From Candidatus Solincola quzhuomuensis (GTDB taxonomy: Bacteria; Actinomycetota; Geothermincolia; Geothermincolales; RBG-13-55-18), in contig JACVJF010000008.1 in assembly GCA_015711855.1 (NCBI GenBank), forward strand, positions 1 to 53,728: DNA of 53,728 nt. The letters are read 5' to 3'. The position numbers were made by a program, and so were the translations under genes. Position 1 is the stretch's first letter. Every line of letters starts with the position of its first letter. This document shows positions 16,814 to 26,589 of the stretch, piece after piece. The notes below the pieces were generated by a model. It was not told the DNA's origin and did not search any database. It saw only the letters and a list, made by a program, of their open reading frames with translations.

Positions 16814-18055
16814 ATGAAGCGCTGTTGCTTGGTTGCCGTAGGGGACGAACTTCTCGACGGTCGGGTGACGGACACCAACACCGATTACCTCGCCAGGAAG
16901 CTCTCTTCCCGGGGTTGGGACATCGTTTTCCGCCTCACCGTCGGGGACAGGATGGAACTGCTGGCGGAGACCGTTTCCTGGGTTTGCCGCCGTTCCGATC
17001 TGGTGGTGATCACCGGCGGCCTAGGCCCCACGGAGGACGACTTGACCCGGGAAGCGGTATCCAGAGCGCTGAACCGTCCTCTCCGGAGAGATGGGGAGAT
17101 GGAGGCGCGGTTACGTTCCTACTTTTCCGCCTTGGGCAGGGAAATGTCGCCCAGCAACGCCCGTCAAGCGGACCTGCTGGATGGCGCGGATTGGATTGGA
17201 CCACGCCTGGGAACCGCTCCGGGACAGTGGCTTGAGCATGATGGGGTGATAGTCGTCCTCCTGCCCGGTGTACCCCGGGAGCTGACGGACATGATGGAAA
17301 AAGACGTGCTCCCGCGCCTGGAGGCGCGCTTCCCGGGAGCCGGCCTGGCTGTGGGGAGGTTGTTGGTGGCGGCTCGCCCGGAATCGGAGGTGGGGGAGGT
17401 GGTGAGCGCCGCCCTGAAGACTATGGAGGGCCTGCAGGTATCCTATCGTGCCCTGACCGGACAGATCGAGATCCGCGTCGCCTCCCGGGATGAGGAAAAG
17501 GTGTCCGAGGCGGTTCGGCGGTTGCGGGAGGCCTTGGGTTTATGGGTGGTGGCCCAGGGAGAGGAGAGCATGGAGGAGGTCCTAGGGAGAGAGCTTCGTT
17601 CCCGAGGCCTCACCCTCGCCGTGGCCGAATCCTGTACCGGAGGGATGGTGGGGGAGCGTATAACCGGTGTGCCTGGTAGTTCCGACTATTTTCGAGGCGG
17701 TTTGGTGGCCTATACCTACGAGGCCAAGGAACGTCTACTGGGCGTGGATCGAGGCCTACTCCGCAGGAAGGGAGCCGTAAACGAGGAAGTGGCCAAGGCC
17801 ATGGCCGAGGGGGTCCGCGAACGCTTCGGTGCCGATCTGGGGCTATCCGTCACCGGTGTCGCCGGTCCCGGTGGGGGAGGGGAGAGGGAACCGGTGGGAA
17901 CGGTGGCCTTTGGTCTCGCGGACGTTGAGGAGACCCTGGCGATGAAATACCGGCTTCCGGGAGACAGGGACACCGTGAGGCGGTTCGCCGCCAGCATAGC
18001 CCTGGCGATGGTCATTTTCAGACTGCGGGGTGTGCGGGTGGAGGAGGTCAGGTGA
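16814..18055 (+). CDS. cinA: CinA: competence/damage-inducible protein, nicotinamide-nucleotide amidase
   Basis: The 413-residue protein joins two domains. The N-terminal molybdopterin-binding-like (COG1058) domain has VAVGDELLDGRVTDTNTDYLA and ITGGLGPTEDDLTREA and corresponds to the ADP-ribose pyrophosphatase half of some CinA proteins. The C-terminal PncC domain has AVAESCTGGMVGERITGVPGSS and LSVTGVAGPGGG, which deamidates nicotinamide mononucleotide in NAD recycling. The gene follows pgsA by 58 bases and overlaps the next gene, thpR, at its stop codon. In many Gram-positives cinA is followed by recA; recA is not present here. Start ATG at 16814 has only a modest ribosome site (AAAGGCGATGGA). 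Confidence 0.93.
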   Translation: MKRCCLVAVGDELLDGRVTDTNTDYLARKLSSRGWDIVFRLTVGDRMELLAETVSWVCRRSDLVVITGGLGPTEDDLTREAVSRALNRPLRRDGEMEARLRSYFSALGREMSPSNARQADLLDGADWIGPRLGTAPGQWLEHDGVIVVLLPGVPRELTDMMEKDVLPRLEARFPGAGLAVGRLLVAARPESEVGEVVSAALKTMEGLQVSYRALTGQIEIRVASRDEEKVSEAVRRLREALGLWVVAQGEESMEEVLGRELRSRGLTLAVAESCTGGMVGERITGVPGSSDYFRGGLVAYTYEAKERLLGVDRGLLRRKGAVNEEVAKAMAEGVRERFGADLGLSVTGVAGPGGGGEREPVGTVAFGLADVEETLAMKYRLPGDRDTVRRFAASIALAMVIFRLRGVRVEEVR

Positions 18056-18063
18056 GGACGAAT

Positions 18064-18639
18064 ATGGCCGCGGAGAGGATGCGGTTGTTCGTTGCCTTGG
18101 ACATACCGGAAGAGGTCAGGGAGAGGATCGCCGTGGCCGTCGAGCGTGTGAGGGGAAGGTGCCCGGAGGCCCGTTGGGTGAAACCCCAAAACCTGCACCT
18201 GACCCTCAAGTTCATCGGATCCTTCGCCGTAGCCGAGATGGACAAGTTGGAGGGTGAGCTGAGCCGTATAGCGGAAAGATCGCGGCCTTTCACAGCCGCT
18301 TTAGCGGGTTGCGGAGGGTTTCCTGCCTCCGGGAAGGCGAGAGTCGTCTGGGTGGGGATGTCCCGAGGAGAGGAAGAAGCCTCCTTGATAGCGAAAAGAC
18401 TCGACGACGACCTGAAAAAATTGGACGTGAAGGCCGAGGAAAGACCATTCCGGGGACATCTCACCATAGCCCGCCTGAGAATCCCACGCGACTGCCGCGC
18501 CGTTATTTCCTCCCTGGAAGAGGAACTGCAGGGATTGGAAAAGATGCCCTTCGAGGTGAGGGAGATGACCCTATACAGGAGCATCCTGTCTCCTTCGGGC
18601 CCCGTCTATCATCCCCTGCAACGACTGTCCCTGGAGTAA
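18064..18639 (+). CDS. thpR: RNA 2',3'-cyclic phosphodiesterase (2'-5' RNA ligase family)
   Basis: ThpR/LigT proteins open 2',3'-cyclic phosphates on RNA and can form 2'-5' links in vitro. The protein of about 191 residues carries both HxTx motifs of the 2H phosphoesterase fold, HLTLKFIG and HLTIARLR, and the typical start MRLFVALDIPEEVRERI. The ORF track begins at the GTG 18052, which overlaps the cinA stop. The ATG at 18064 has GGTGAGG at proper spacing and is my choice; the ATG at 18079 is possible but has no room for a ribosome site. Its usual neighbours are cinA and recA, so it sits where expected on the upstream side. Confidence 0.88.
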   Translation: MAAERMRLFVALDIPEEVRERIAVAVERVRGRCPEARWVKPQNLHLTLKFIGSFAVAEMDKLEGELSRIAERSRPFTAALAGCGGFPASGKARVVWVGMSRGEEEASLIAKRLDDDLKKLDVKAEERPFRGHLTIARLRIPRDCRAVISSLEEELQGLEKMPFEVREMTLYRSILSPSGPVYHPLQRLSLE

Positions 18640-18649
18640 AGGAGTGCTC

Positions 18650-19312
18650 ATGAGAAGGATCAAGCTCGCGCCCTCCCTTCTCAACGCCGATTTCAGCGAC
18701 CTGAGAAAGGCTCTTTCCTACATCGATGGTATCGCCGACGTAGTGCACCTCGACGTGATGGACGGCAACTTCGTCCCCAACATCACCTTCGGACCTCTTG
18801 TGGTGAGGGCGGTGAGGAACATCACTGATCTCCCTCTGGACGTCCACCTCATGATCGCCCATCCCGCGGAATTCGTGGAGGATTTCGTCTCCGCAGGCGC
18901 TGACTGGATAAGCTTCCATCTGGAGGTGACCAGGCGTCCGGAAGAGGTCATCGAGGTTATCCACGGCCTGGGAAGGAGGGCGGGACTGGTGGTCAATCCC
19001 CAGACGCCGGCCCCCTTGACCTTCGATTACCTGGAACTTGTCGACTACCTCCTGGTCATGACCGTGGTGCCCGGTTTCGGCGGTCAGGCCATGATCCCGG
19101 AGGCCCTCCCCAAGGTAATGGAGATCAAGAGGGAAGCGGAAAGGAGAGGGACCTCCCTGGAGGTGGAGGTCGATGGAGGGGTCAAGACGGGCAACCTCCG
19201 GGAAGTGGTGGAGGCCGGTGCGGACATAGTGGTTGTGGGTTCCTCCATATACGCGGCGCCCGACCCTCGAGGGGCGGCCGAGGAGATACGTCGTTTCCTG
19301 GACGGACGCTAG
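18650..19312 (+). CDS. rpe: Ribulose-phosphate 3-epimerase
   Basis: Rpe interconverts ribulose 5-phosphate and xylulose 5-phosphate in the pentose phosphate pathway. The 220-residue TIM-barrel protein shows LAPSLLNADFSDL, the metal-binding HLDVMDGNFVPNITFGP, VHLMIAHP, the phosphate-binding VVPGFGGQ and the VDGGVK motif with the catalytic Asp. The track begins at GTG 18644, but the ATG at 18650 follows AAAGGAG at better spacing. It directly precedes the riboflavin operon; ribulose 5-phosphate, an Rpe substrate, is also the RibB substrate, so the placement makes metabolic sense, though the two are separated by the riboswitch promoter. Confidence 0.95.
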   Translation: MRRIKLAPSLLNADFSDLRKALSYIDGIADVVHLDVMDGNFVPNITFGPLVVRAVRNITDLPLDVHLMIAHPAEFVEDFVSAGADWISFHLEVTRRPEEVIEVIHGLGRRAGLVVNPQTPAPLTFDYLELVDYLLVMTVVPGFGGQAMIPEALPKVMEIKREAERRGTSLEVEVDGGVKTGNLREVVEAGADIVVVGSSIYAAPDPRGAAEEIRRFLDGR

Positions 19313-19362
19313 TTCCGTCCGGCTTTCGGGGGGTGAGGGAGTCTTTGGACTGGCGCCGGACA

Positions 19363-19398
19363 TGGACAGCCGGCATTTCTGTACTTATAATTTATAAT
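19363..19398 (+). promoter_or_regulatory. Promoter of the riboflavin operon
   Basis: TGGACA (19363-19368) and TATAAT (19386-19391) are spaced by 17 bases. A second TATAAT (19393-19398) follows after one base. Transcription would begin just before the FMN riboswitch, which starts at about 19403, so the aptamer lies at the very 5' end of the mRNA. Confidence 0.7.
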
Positions 19399-19402
19399 TG
19401 CG

Positions 19403-19516
19403 AAGGTCTTCGGGGCAGGGTGGAAACCCCGACCGGCGGTGAAAGTCCGCGAGCCTAAAGGCAGAGCCGGTGAAATCCCGGCACCGACGGTGAAAGTCCG
19501 GATGGGAGAAGGCCTT
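19403..19516 (+). ncRNA. FMN riboswitch (RFN element)
   Basis: The conserved RFN blocks are present in order: AAGGTCTTCGGGGCAGGGTG at the 5' side, CCCCGACCGGCGGTG, AAAGTCCGCGAGCC, a variable hairpin, GCCGGTGAAATCCCGGCACC, GACGGTGAAAGTCCGGATGG and the closing GGAGAAGGCCTT. The outer P1 stem pairs AAGGTCTT with AAGGCCTT. FMN riboswitches turn off riboflavin synthesis or uptake genes when FMN is abundant. The next gene is ribD and a terminator lies immediately downstream, so control by premature termination is the straightforward reading. Confidence 0.97.
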
Positions 19517-19529
19517 ACGGCGCTTGGAC

Positions 19530-19563
19530 GGCGCCGGGTTTTCTCCCGGCGCCTTGATTTTTA
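19530..19563 (+). terminator. Riboswitch expression-platform terminator
   Basis: GGCGCCGGG (19530-19538) pairs perfectly with CCCGGCGCC (19545-19553) around a TTTTCT loop and is followed by TTGATTTTTA, a classic intrinsic terminator. The preceding GGCGCTT (from about 19519) could compete for the 3' arm and act as antiterminator when FMN is not bound. This antiterminator pairing is inferred. Confidence 0.88.
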
Positions 19564-19616
19564 TCTCAGGGACGGATCGGCGCCGTCCCGGATAAGCAGG
19601 ACGGCGCGGAAACCCG

Positions 19617-20777
19617 GTGAACCGTGCCGGAAAAGTATGGAGGAAGAAGATCACGGTAAGTGACGTGTATTGGGACGCTGAGGACATAAAGTTCATGAAA
19701 CTGGCGCTTTCGCTGGCGGCCAGAGGAAGGGGACTTACACATCCCAACCCCATGGTGGGCGCGGTGGTGGTCAAGGACGGAAGGGTCGTGGGCAAGGGAT
19801 ACCACCGGGGACCGTTCACACCCCACGCGGAGGCGGTGGCCCTGGCCGAGGCGGGACCGGATGCGGAAGGCTCCACGCTCTACGTCACCCTCGAGCCTTG
19901 CAATCACCGGGGGAGGACCCCACCGTGTACCGAGTCCATACTCAAGGCGGGGGTGCGAAAGGTGGTGATAGCCTCACCGGATCCCAACCCGAACGTGACG
20001 GGCGGCGGAGCGGAGAGACTGGTTTCCTGCGGACTGGAGGTGGAGACCGGCCTTCTCCGAAAGGAGAGCGAGGAGTTGAACGCGGCCTACATCAAGTACG
20101 TCACCACGGGGCTACCTTTGGTGACCGTGAAGGTGGCCTCCACCGCGGACGGCAAAGTGGCCACTAGGGGGGGCGAGTCAAGGTGGATCACGGGTAAGGC
20201 GGCCAGGAGGCTGGCGCATGAGATGCGGAGGGCATGTGATGCGGTTATGGTGGGAAAGGGGACCGTGGAGACGGACGATCCTGAGCTCACCGTGCGGCAC
20301 GTGCCCTTGAAAGGTGCGATGCCGCCCTTGCGAGTGGTGGTCGATTCCCGGCTTTCAATCTCACTGGATTCCAAACTTGCCGCCGGCGGTCTGCCCAAGG
20401 TGATCGTGGCCACAACGCCGGATCACGACCGGAGTAAAGCCGAGGAGTTGCGCTCTCGGGGCGTGGAGGTCTGGGTCTTGAGCTCCGGCGGAGGAGGCGT
20501 GAATCTTCGTGAGCTTCTGGAAGCGTTGGGGAGGGCCGAGGTGGTCCACCTGCTCGTGGAAGGAGGCCCTACCCTCATCGCCTCCTTTTTCCGCGAGGGG
20601 TTGGTGGACAGGCTTTGCCTCTTTCTGGCACCGAGGGTCTTTGGGGACGCCCGGGCACGCTCTTGGATAGAGGGACTCAGCCCGGCCGAACCCTCGCAGG
20701 GTCAAGCCCTTCGCTGGACCAGACAACGTAGGGTAGGCGAGGACCTGCTGCTTGAGGCGGAAGTGGTGAAGTCCTGA
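19617..20777 (+). CDS. ribD: Bifunctional riboflavin biosynthesis deaminase/reductase RibD
   Basis: RibD carries out the deamination and side-chain reduction of the GTP cyclohydrolase II product in riboflavin synthesis. The N-terminal deaminase domain has the zinc motifs HAEAVALAEAG and LEPCNHRGRTPPCT. The C-terminal NADPH-dependent reductase domain begins near VTVKVASTADGKVATRGGESRWITG and ends with HLLVEGGPTLIASFF. The full length of 386 residues fits the family. The start is unclear: GTG 19617 has little ribosome site, while GTG 19665 begins closer to the conserved VYWDAEDIKFMKLALSLAARGRG; both keep the domain intact. First gene of the FMN-regulated operon. Confidence 0.94.
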   Translation: MNRAGKVWRKKITVSDVYWDAEDIKFMKLALSLAARGRGLTHPNPMVGAVVVKDGRVVGKGYHRGPFTPHAEAVALAEAGPDAEGSTLYVTLEPCNHRGRTPPCTESILKAGVRKVVIASPDPNPNVTGGGAERLVSCGLEVETGLLRKESEELNAAYIKYVTTGLPLVTVKVASTADGKVATRGGESRWITGKAARRLAHEMRRACDAVMVGKGTVETDDPELTVRHVPLKGAMPPLRVVVDSRLSISLDSKLAAGGLPKVIVATTPDHDRSKAEELRSRGVEVWVLSSGGGGVNLRELLEALGRAEVVHLLVEGGPTLIASFFREGLVDRLCLFLAPRVFGDARARSWIEGLSPAEPSQGQALRWTRQRRVGEDLLLEAEVVKS

Positions 20778-20796
20778 CGGCGGGAGGGCGAGACGA

Positions 20797-21468
20797 GTGT
20801 TCACCGGGATAATCGAGGAGTTGGGAACGGTCGCCGAGGCACGTCTCACTTCGCGGGGGGGCCGCCTGAGGATAGCCTCTCGAAAGATCTGGAAAGAACT
20901 GGAAACCGGCGAGTCGGTCGCCGTCAACGGTGCCTGCCTGACGGTGGTGGATGCTTCGGCAGGAACCTTCACCGTGGACGTCTCCCCGGAAAGCGTGGCC
21001 CGCACCAATCTGGGAGAGCTGCGGCGCGGCGACCCGGTCAACCTGGAAAGAGCCCTTACCCTGTCCACCCGCTTGGGAGGGCACCTCGTCCAAGGTCACG
21101 TGGACGGGACGGGTAAGGTAGCGGAGATAAGAAGGGAGGGGGAGGGTCGGACGATTTTCATCGCCGCGCCACCGGAGATTTCCGAGTACCTGGTGGAGAA
21201 GGGCTCCATCGCCGTGGACGGGATAAGCCTCACCGTGAGCGAGCTGCGAAAGACGAGTTTCGGCGTGGCCGTCATCCCCCATACCCTTGCCATGACCAAC
21301 CTGGGAGGACGGCGAGTGGGGGACAACGTGAACCTGGAAGTCGACCTCATTGCCAAATATGTCCGCATCTATCTGGAGAGAGGGTTCTCTTACCGCGCTG
21401 AAGAGGAGAGAGATGCGGCTGGGGATGAAGGGTTATGGCGGAAGCTCGCGGAAGGGGGGTTCCTGTGA
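20797..21468 (+). CDS. ribE: Riboflavin synthase alpha subunit
   Basis: Riboflavin synthase dismutates two 6,7-dimethyl-8-ribityllumazine molecules to riboflavin. The 223-residue protein has the two repeated lumazine-binding barrels: MFTGIIEELGTV at the start, VNGACLTVVDASAGTFTVDVSPESVARTNLG in the first repeat, and VDGISLTVSEL with HTLAMTNLG in the second. The C-terminal extension (YRAEEERDAAGDEG) is a little longer than usual. The GTG at 20797 has GGGAGG about 10 bases upstream. It lies 19 bases after ribD. The gene is named ribE in Bacillus-type nomenclature and ribC in E. coli-type. Confidence 0.95.
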   Translation: MFTGIIEELGTVAEARLTSRGGRLRIASRKIWKELETGESVAVNGACLTVVDASAGTFTVDVSPESVARTNLGELRRGDPVNLERALTLSTRLGGHLVQGHVDGTGKVAEIRREGEGRTIFIAAPPEISEYLVEKGSIAVDGISLTVSELRKTSFGVAVIPHTLAMTNLGGRRVGDNVNLEVDLIAKYVRIYLERGFSYRAEEERDAAGDEGLWRKLAEGGFL

Positions 21469-21554
21469 GGCCGTAGAGAGGATGCGGACGTTTGCGCCGC
21501 CGACCGGGAAGATCGACGATGGAAGAGAACGAACCACTCGGGAGGAGAGAGGAT

Positions 21555-22811
<1,257 letters not shown>

Positions 22812-22826
22812 GGAAAGGAGAGTAAA

Positions 22827-23291
22827 ATGGCCAATTTCGAAGGGCACCTGGTGGCCTCGGGGCTCAGGTTCGCCATAGTGGTCAGCCGCTTTAACGAGTT
22901 CATAAGCCTGCGACTCCTGGACGGAGCCCTGGACGCGCTCAAAAGACACGACGCGGATATGGACAAAGTGGACGTGGCCTGGGTTCCGGGTTCCTTCGAG
23001 ATACCCCTGGTGGCCGCCAAGCTGGCGGAGTCCGGGAGGTATGACGCCATAATCTGCCTGGGGGCCATCATCCGCGGGTCGACACCGCATTTCGAATACG
23101 TGGCTGCCGAGGTGTCCAAGGGGATAGCCAGAGTAAGCCTGGAGAAAGGAGTTCCGGCCGCGTTCGGCGTCATCACCGCCGACAGCATCGAGCAAGCGGT
23201 GGAAAGGGCGGGTGCCAAGCAGGGCAACAAGGGCTGGCAAGCCGCCCTGACTGCCGTGGAGATGGCCAACCTCCTCAAGGAGATTCCTTGA
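22827..23291 (+). CDS. ribH: 6,7-dimethyl-8-ribityllumazine synthase
   Basis: RibH condenses the pyrimidine and four-carbon precursors into lumazine, the substrate of riboflavin synthase. Family members assemble into pentamers or 60-subunit capsids. The 154-residue protein shows [50 protein letters not shown] with the active His, and [24 protein letters not shown]. The ATG at 22827 has GGAAAGGAG upstream. It is the last gene of the ribD-ribE-ribBA-ribH operon, 15 bases after ribBA. Confidence 0.97.
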   Translation: MANFEGHLVASGLRFAIVVSRFNEFISLRLLDGALDALKRHDADMDKVDVAWVPGSFEIPLVAAKLAESGRYDAIICLGAIIRGSTPHFEYVAAEVSKGIARVSLEKGVPAAFGVITADSIEQAVERAGAKQGNKGWQAALTAVEMANLLKEIP

Positions 23292-23302
23292 CCCTGGCGT
23301 AT

Positions 23303-23378
23303 AAAACCGGGGTTTACCCGGCGGGCGGGTTTAAAAGAGCAAATATGGTAAAGATAGGACCGGGCGAGCTGGCCCGGT
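23303..23378 (+). terminator. Hairpins after ribH, possible end of the rib operon
   Basis: Two hairpins follow ribH in a 252-base non-coding gap. CCGGG-GTTTA-CCCGG (23307-23321) lies inside a looser AAACC..GGTTT pairing. ACCGGGC-GAGCTG-GCCCGGT (23359-23378) is perfect but followed only by TCTCATCTT. Either could end the rib operon, though neither has a strong U-run. A TATACT at 23394-23399 may be a -10 for the next gene, without a clear -35. Confidence 0.4.
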
Positions 23379-23543
23379 TCTCATCTTGCCCGGTATACTA
23401 TTGCCGCACCCAGCGATTTCACCTCTTTTAGCATCTACGGTAGGTTCGACCGGTATACCCTGTATGCGTAAAAACGGGCCTCGGATTTGCCGATACAGGC
23501 TTTGAGGGACGGAAACGACCAGCAAAATCCCGCGGAAGGCGAC

Positions 23544-25511
23544 ATGAACATGGAAACGGCGAAGCATCTTCCTTTGAGCCGTGTGGGTCCGGTCACCTCC
23601 GGAATTCCGGAGCCCGCCTCGCGGCATGAAAGGGAAGGAGGAGCCGCTTGGGACGCCGAAATCGACTCGCTCCTGGAAATGCTGCCCGGCGTCTTGTCCG
23701 CCGTGCGGAAGACGACCCGGAGGACGAGCGAGTTCATGGAGAGCCTGGTCGAGGAACTTTCTTACCGCCTACCGGGAGCCTGGAGGTATCTGGAAAGGAT
23801 AATGATGGCTGCCGCTCGCCCGGCAACCACGGAAGGGATGAGGGGAGATGCTATCCGCCTCGAGGACCAAAAACCATGGCAAGAGGTCAGACCACGGCTC
23901 TTGGAGGCCTGTCTGCGGGGGCAAGAAAGAAGGATTCGGGAAACATCCGACCGCATCAGGGATATGGGCCGTTTCCCGGACACGTTAGCGGCCACCGTGG
24001 ACCCTCTCACCCTGGTCAAGATGGGGATGGAGCGCCTCAAGAAGATGCTGGGTATGAGAAGGGCCGTCTACTTCCGAACGGATACCGGGAACGGACTGGT
24101 GGCCATTGCCGGGGATGGTAAGGACCGGATCCTGAATACCATAGAACTCGAGCCGAAGGAAAGAGCCGTGCTGGAGAGAGGGGAGCCTCTTGTGCCCTTC
24201 CCGGCGGAAGGAAATCGTGGAGGGAGTGGGGAAGCGCGAACTCGCATGTCCTTGCTCCTTCCCTTGATGGTCAGGGGACGCCTTGACGGGGCGGTTCTCC
24301 TGGAGGGAGAAGAAGGGGTGGATGTCGCGCGGCCGGTCGATCTGGAAATGGCCGTTGGCTTCGCCCACCGACTGGCGGCGGCACTGGAGAACGCTCGCCT
24401 TCATGCCCGGGAGCAACAGAAGATAAAGGAGATCGTGGCCCTCCTGGAGATGGCCCGGGTGGTCAACTCCACCTTAGACCTCAAGGAAATACTGGAACGT
24501 TTGGTGCGCATGAGCGTCGAGGTGTGCCCCGTGGTCCTGTGTTTGGTCTATATCCGAGAGGAAGGGATCTATCGACCGCGCGCCTGGTGCGGGTTCATCG
24601 AGGAATGTCTATGGGAGCTGGAAAAGAGGGACGGATTCCGGGAGGAGGAGCTGGGGGAGGAGAGGGGACGCCTCCTGGAGCGCGGTGAGCCGGTGACCCT
24701 GGACTGCAACGAGGCCGGCGTTCTGCTTCCGACCGAGCTTCTCTGCGAGAACGGCGTGGAGGGCGTGGACGTCTTCCCCCTCCTCTCCAGGGGAAGGCTG
24801 GTGGGGCTTTTCGCCCTGTTCTATGCGGGCAAGACCGGGGAAGAGGACCCGGGAAGGAAGCAGCTGGCAGAGACTATCGCCGCTCAGGCGTCACTGGCCA
24901 TAGAGAACGCATCCCTCTACGAGGATATCGAGAGGAGCTATTTTTCCACGGTTCAAGCCCTGGCCAAGGCCATAGAGGTAAAAGACCCCTACACGAGAGG
25001 CCACTCGGAGAGAGTGACCACCTACGCCCTGCTCATAGCCGAGGCCATGGGTTTGGATGAGAGAGAACGGCAGAAGCTCAAGTACGCCGCCACTCTTCAC
25101 GACATCGGTAAGATCGGCATAGCCGGTAGGGTACTAAACAAACCCGGGGCCCTAACCGAGGAGGAGTACACCCACGTGAAGACCCATCCCCTGTTGGGAG
25201 ACAGCATAGTGGAGCCTGTGGAATTCCTCCAGGAACCGAGACCCATCATCCTTCACCATCACGAGCGATACGACGGCAAGGGATATCCGGCGGGTTTGAA
25301 AGGGGAGGACATACCCCTGAGCGCGCGCATCCTGGCCGTGGCCGATGCCTTCGAGGCCATGCGCTCCGATCGGCCTTACCGCAAGGCCCTACCCATGGAG
25401 GAGGCCAGGAATGAACTGATCCGGAACGCGGGCACCCAGTTCGACCCGCGGGTGGTGGATGTTTTCCTAAAGATACTGGAAGAACACGGCGGTGATCCCA
25501 TAGAGAGATGA
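23544..25511 (+). CDS. GAF-GAF-HD-GYP protein, candidate cyclic-di-GMP phosphodiesterase
   Basis: HD-GYP domains hydrolyse cyclic di-GMP. The C-terminal domain is complete: HSERVTTYALLIA, LHDIGKIGIAG (H and D near residues 519-520), KTHPLLGDSI and HHHERYDGKGYPAGLKGEDIPL, the GYP motif. Upstream are a poorly conserved helical N-terminus and two GAF-like sensor domains, roughly residues 130-290 (LKKMLGMRRAVYFRTDTG) and 300-460 (LLEMARVVNSTLDLKEILERLV). No membrane segment is seen. The track starts at TTG 23487; the ATGs at 23544 and 23550 are more likely. It is followed by a REC-GGDEF protein and a histidine kinase, suggesting one signalling cassette. The ligand sensed by the GAF domains is unknown. 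Confidence 0.9.
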   Translation: MNMETAKHLPLSRVGPVTSGIPEPASRHEREGGAAWDAEIDSLLEMLPGVLSAVRKTTRRTSEFMESLVEELSYRLPGAWRYLERIMMAAARPATTEGMRGDAIRLEDQKPWQEVRPRLLEACLRGQERRIRETSDRIRDMGRFPDTLAATVDPLTLVKMGMERLKKMLGMRRAVYFRTDTGNGLVAIAGDGKDRILNTIELEPKERAVLERGEPLVPFPAEGNRGGSGEARTRMSLLLPLMVRGRLDGAVLLEGEEGVDVARPVDLEMAVGFAHRLAAALENARLHAREQQKIKEIVALLEMARVVNSTLDLKEILERLVRMSVEVCPVVLCLVYIREEGIYRPRAWCGFIEECLWELEKRDGFREEELGEERGRLLERGEPVTLDCNEAGVLLPTELLCENGVEGVDVFPLLSRGRLVGLFALFYAGKTGEEDPGRKQLAETIAAQASLAIENASLYEDIERSYFSTVQALAKAIEVKDPYTRGHSERVTTYALLIAEAMGLDERERQKLKYAATLHDIGKIGIAGRVLNKPGALTEEEYTHVKTHPLLGDSIVEPVEFLQEPRPIILHHHERYDGKGYPAGLKGEDIPLSARILAVADAFEAMRSDRPYRKALPMEEARNELIRNAGTQFDPRVVDVFLKILEEHGGDPIER

Positions 25512-25571
25512 CGAGACCGAGGCGGGGTAGGAGATCCCTCCTTGTCCCTCGGAGTTTTTTGGAGGTCGAGC

Positions 25572-26555
25572 TTGTTCGACGAGATATTGAGGGGCGACCC
25601 TGATCTGCAGGGGAACGGACGCCGCAAGTTCAAGGTGCTAGTGGTGGACGACGACCCCAACATCAGGGAGCTTATCGTGGAGACGCTCAGTTCGGAACGC
25701 TTCCGCCCCATAGAGGCTCGGGACGGCAAGGAGGCTCTCCTTATCTGCGAGAGGGAAAGGCCGGACATAATCATCCTGGACGTCATGATGCCCGGTATGG
25801 ACGGGTTGGAGATTTGCCTGCGGCTTCGTGGGGAATTGATTACCAGTCATATACCCATAATCCTGCTCACGGCCAAGGGTATGTTGGAGGACAAGATTAA
25901 GGGCATGGAGACGGGCGCGGACGATTATATCACCAAACCCTTCGATCCCCTGGAGCTGGAGGCCAGGATAAACATGCACCTGCGACGCTCCATAAGGGAC
26001 AGCGAGGCCAGCCCACTCACCGGCCTTCCCGGAAATAGGGCCATCGAGGAGAACATCGAGTCGCGCATCCGGAAAGGGAGCAAATTCGCCGTTTGCTATG
26101 TGGACCTCGACGATTTCAAGGCCTATAACGACCGTTACGGCTTCGTGGCCGGGAGCGAGGTGATAAAGATGACCGCCCAATGCATCTTGGAATCCATGGA
26201 AAAATACGGCAATGAAACCGATTTCATCGGACATATCGGGGGGGACGACTTTATTTTGATCACGGAGATGGAGAGGGCGCCCCTCATGGCTCAGGAGATA
26301 ATCCGCCTTTTCGATTCCCGGATTCCCAACCACTACCATCCGGAAGATAGACAGAGGGGGTACATCGTGAGCACCGATCGTCAGGGGAACATCCAGCGCT
26401 TCCCCATAATGACCATCAGCATCGCCATAGTTCACAACACCTACCGGGTCCTGGACCATCCGGGAAAGGTGGCCCAGATAGCCGCCGAGCTGAAGAAGTA
26501 CGTGAAGACCATGCCCGGCAGCAACTTCGTCTTCGACCGTCGCCGGCGGGATTAA
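25572..26555 (+). CDS. Response regulator with receiver and degenerate GGDEF domain
   Basis: The N-terminal receiver domain is intact: VLVVDDDPNIREL, phospho-acceptor Asp at about residue 70 in IIILDVMMPGMDG, ILLTAKG and TKPFDPLEL. The C-terminal half is a GGDEF fold: SPLTGLPGNRAIEENIE, CYVDLDDFKAYNDRYGFVAG and HIGGDDFILIT. The signature is GGDDF rather than GG(D/E)EF, the guanine-contacting Asp of the usual GD is Ser (AGSEVIK), and the inhibitory RxxD site is NETD. It may therefore bind rather than make cyclic di-GMP, or do neither. The TTG at 25572 with GGAGG six bases upstream is preferred over TTG 25542. It precedes the histidine kinase by 34 bases. Confidence 0.88.
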   Translation: MFDEILRGDPDLQGNGRRKFKVLVVDDDPNIRELIVETLSSERFRPIEARDGKEALLICERERPDIIILDVMMPGMDGLEICLRLRGELITSHIPIILLTAKGMLEDKIKGMETGADDYITKPFDPLELEARINMHLRRSIRDSEASPLTGLPGNRAIEENIESRIRKGSKFAVCYVDLDDFKAYNDRYGFVAGSEVIKMTAQCILESMEKYGNETDFIGHIGGDDFILITEMERAPLMAQEIIRLFDSRIPNHYHPEDRQRGYIVSTDRQGNIQRFPIMTISIAIVHNTYRVLDHPGKVAQIAAELKKYVKTMPGSNFVFDRRRRD

Positions 26556-26589
26556 CCGGGAGACGGTAAAGAGAGGGAAAGAAGAGAGC

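Noticed and set aside
23292-23543. Cyclic-di-GMP riboswitch ahead of the HD-GYP gene
   Set aside because: Segments such as CTACGGTAGG are suggestive, but the conserved GEMM core and paired stems are not present.
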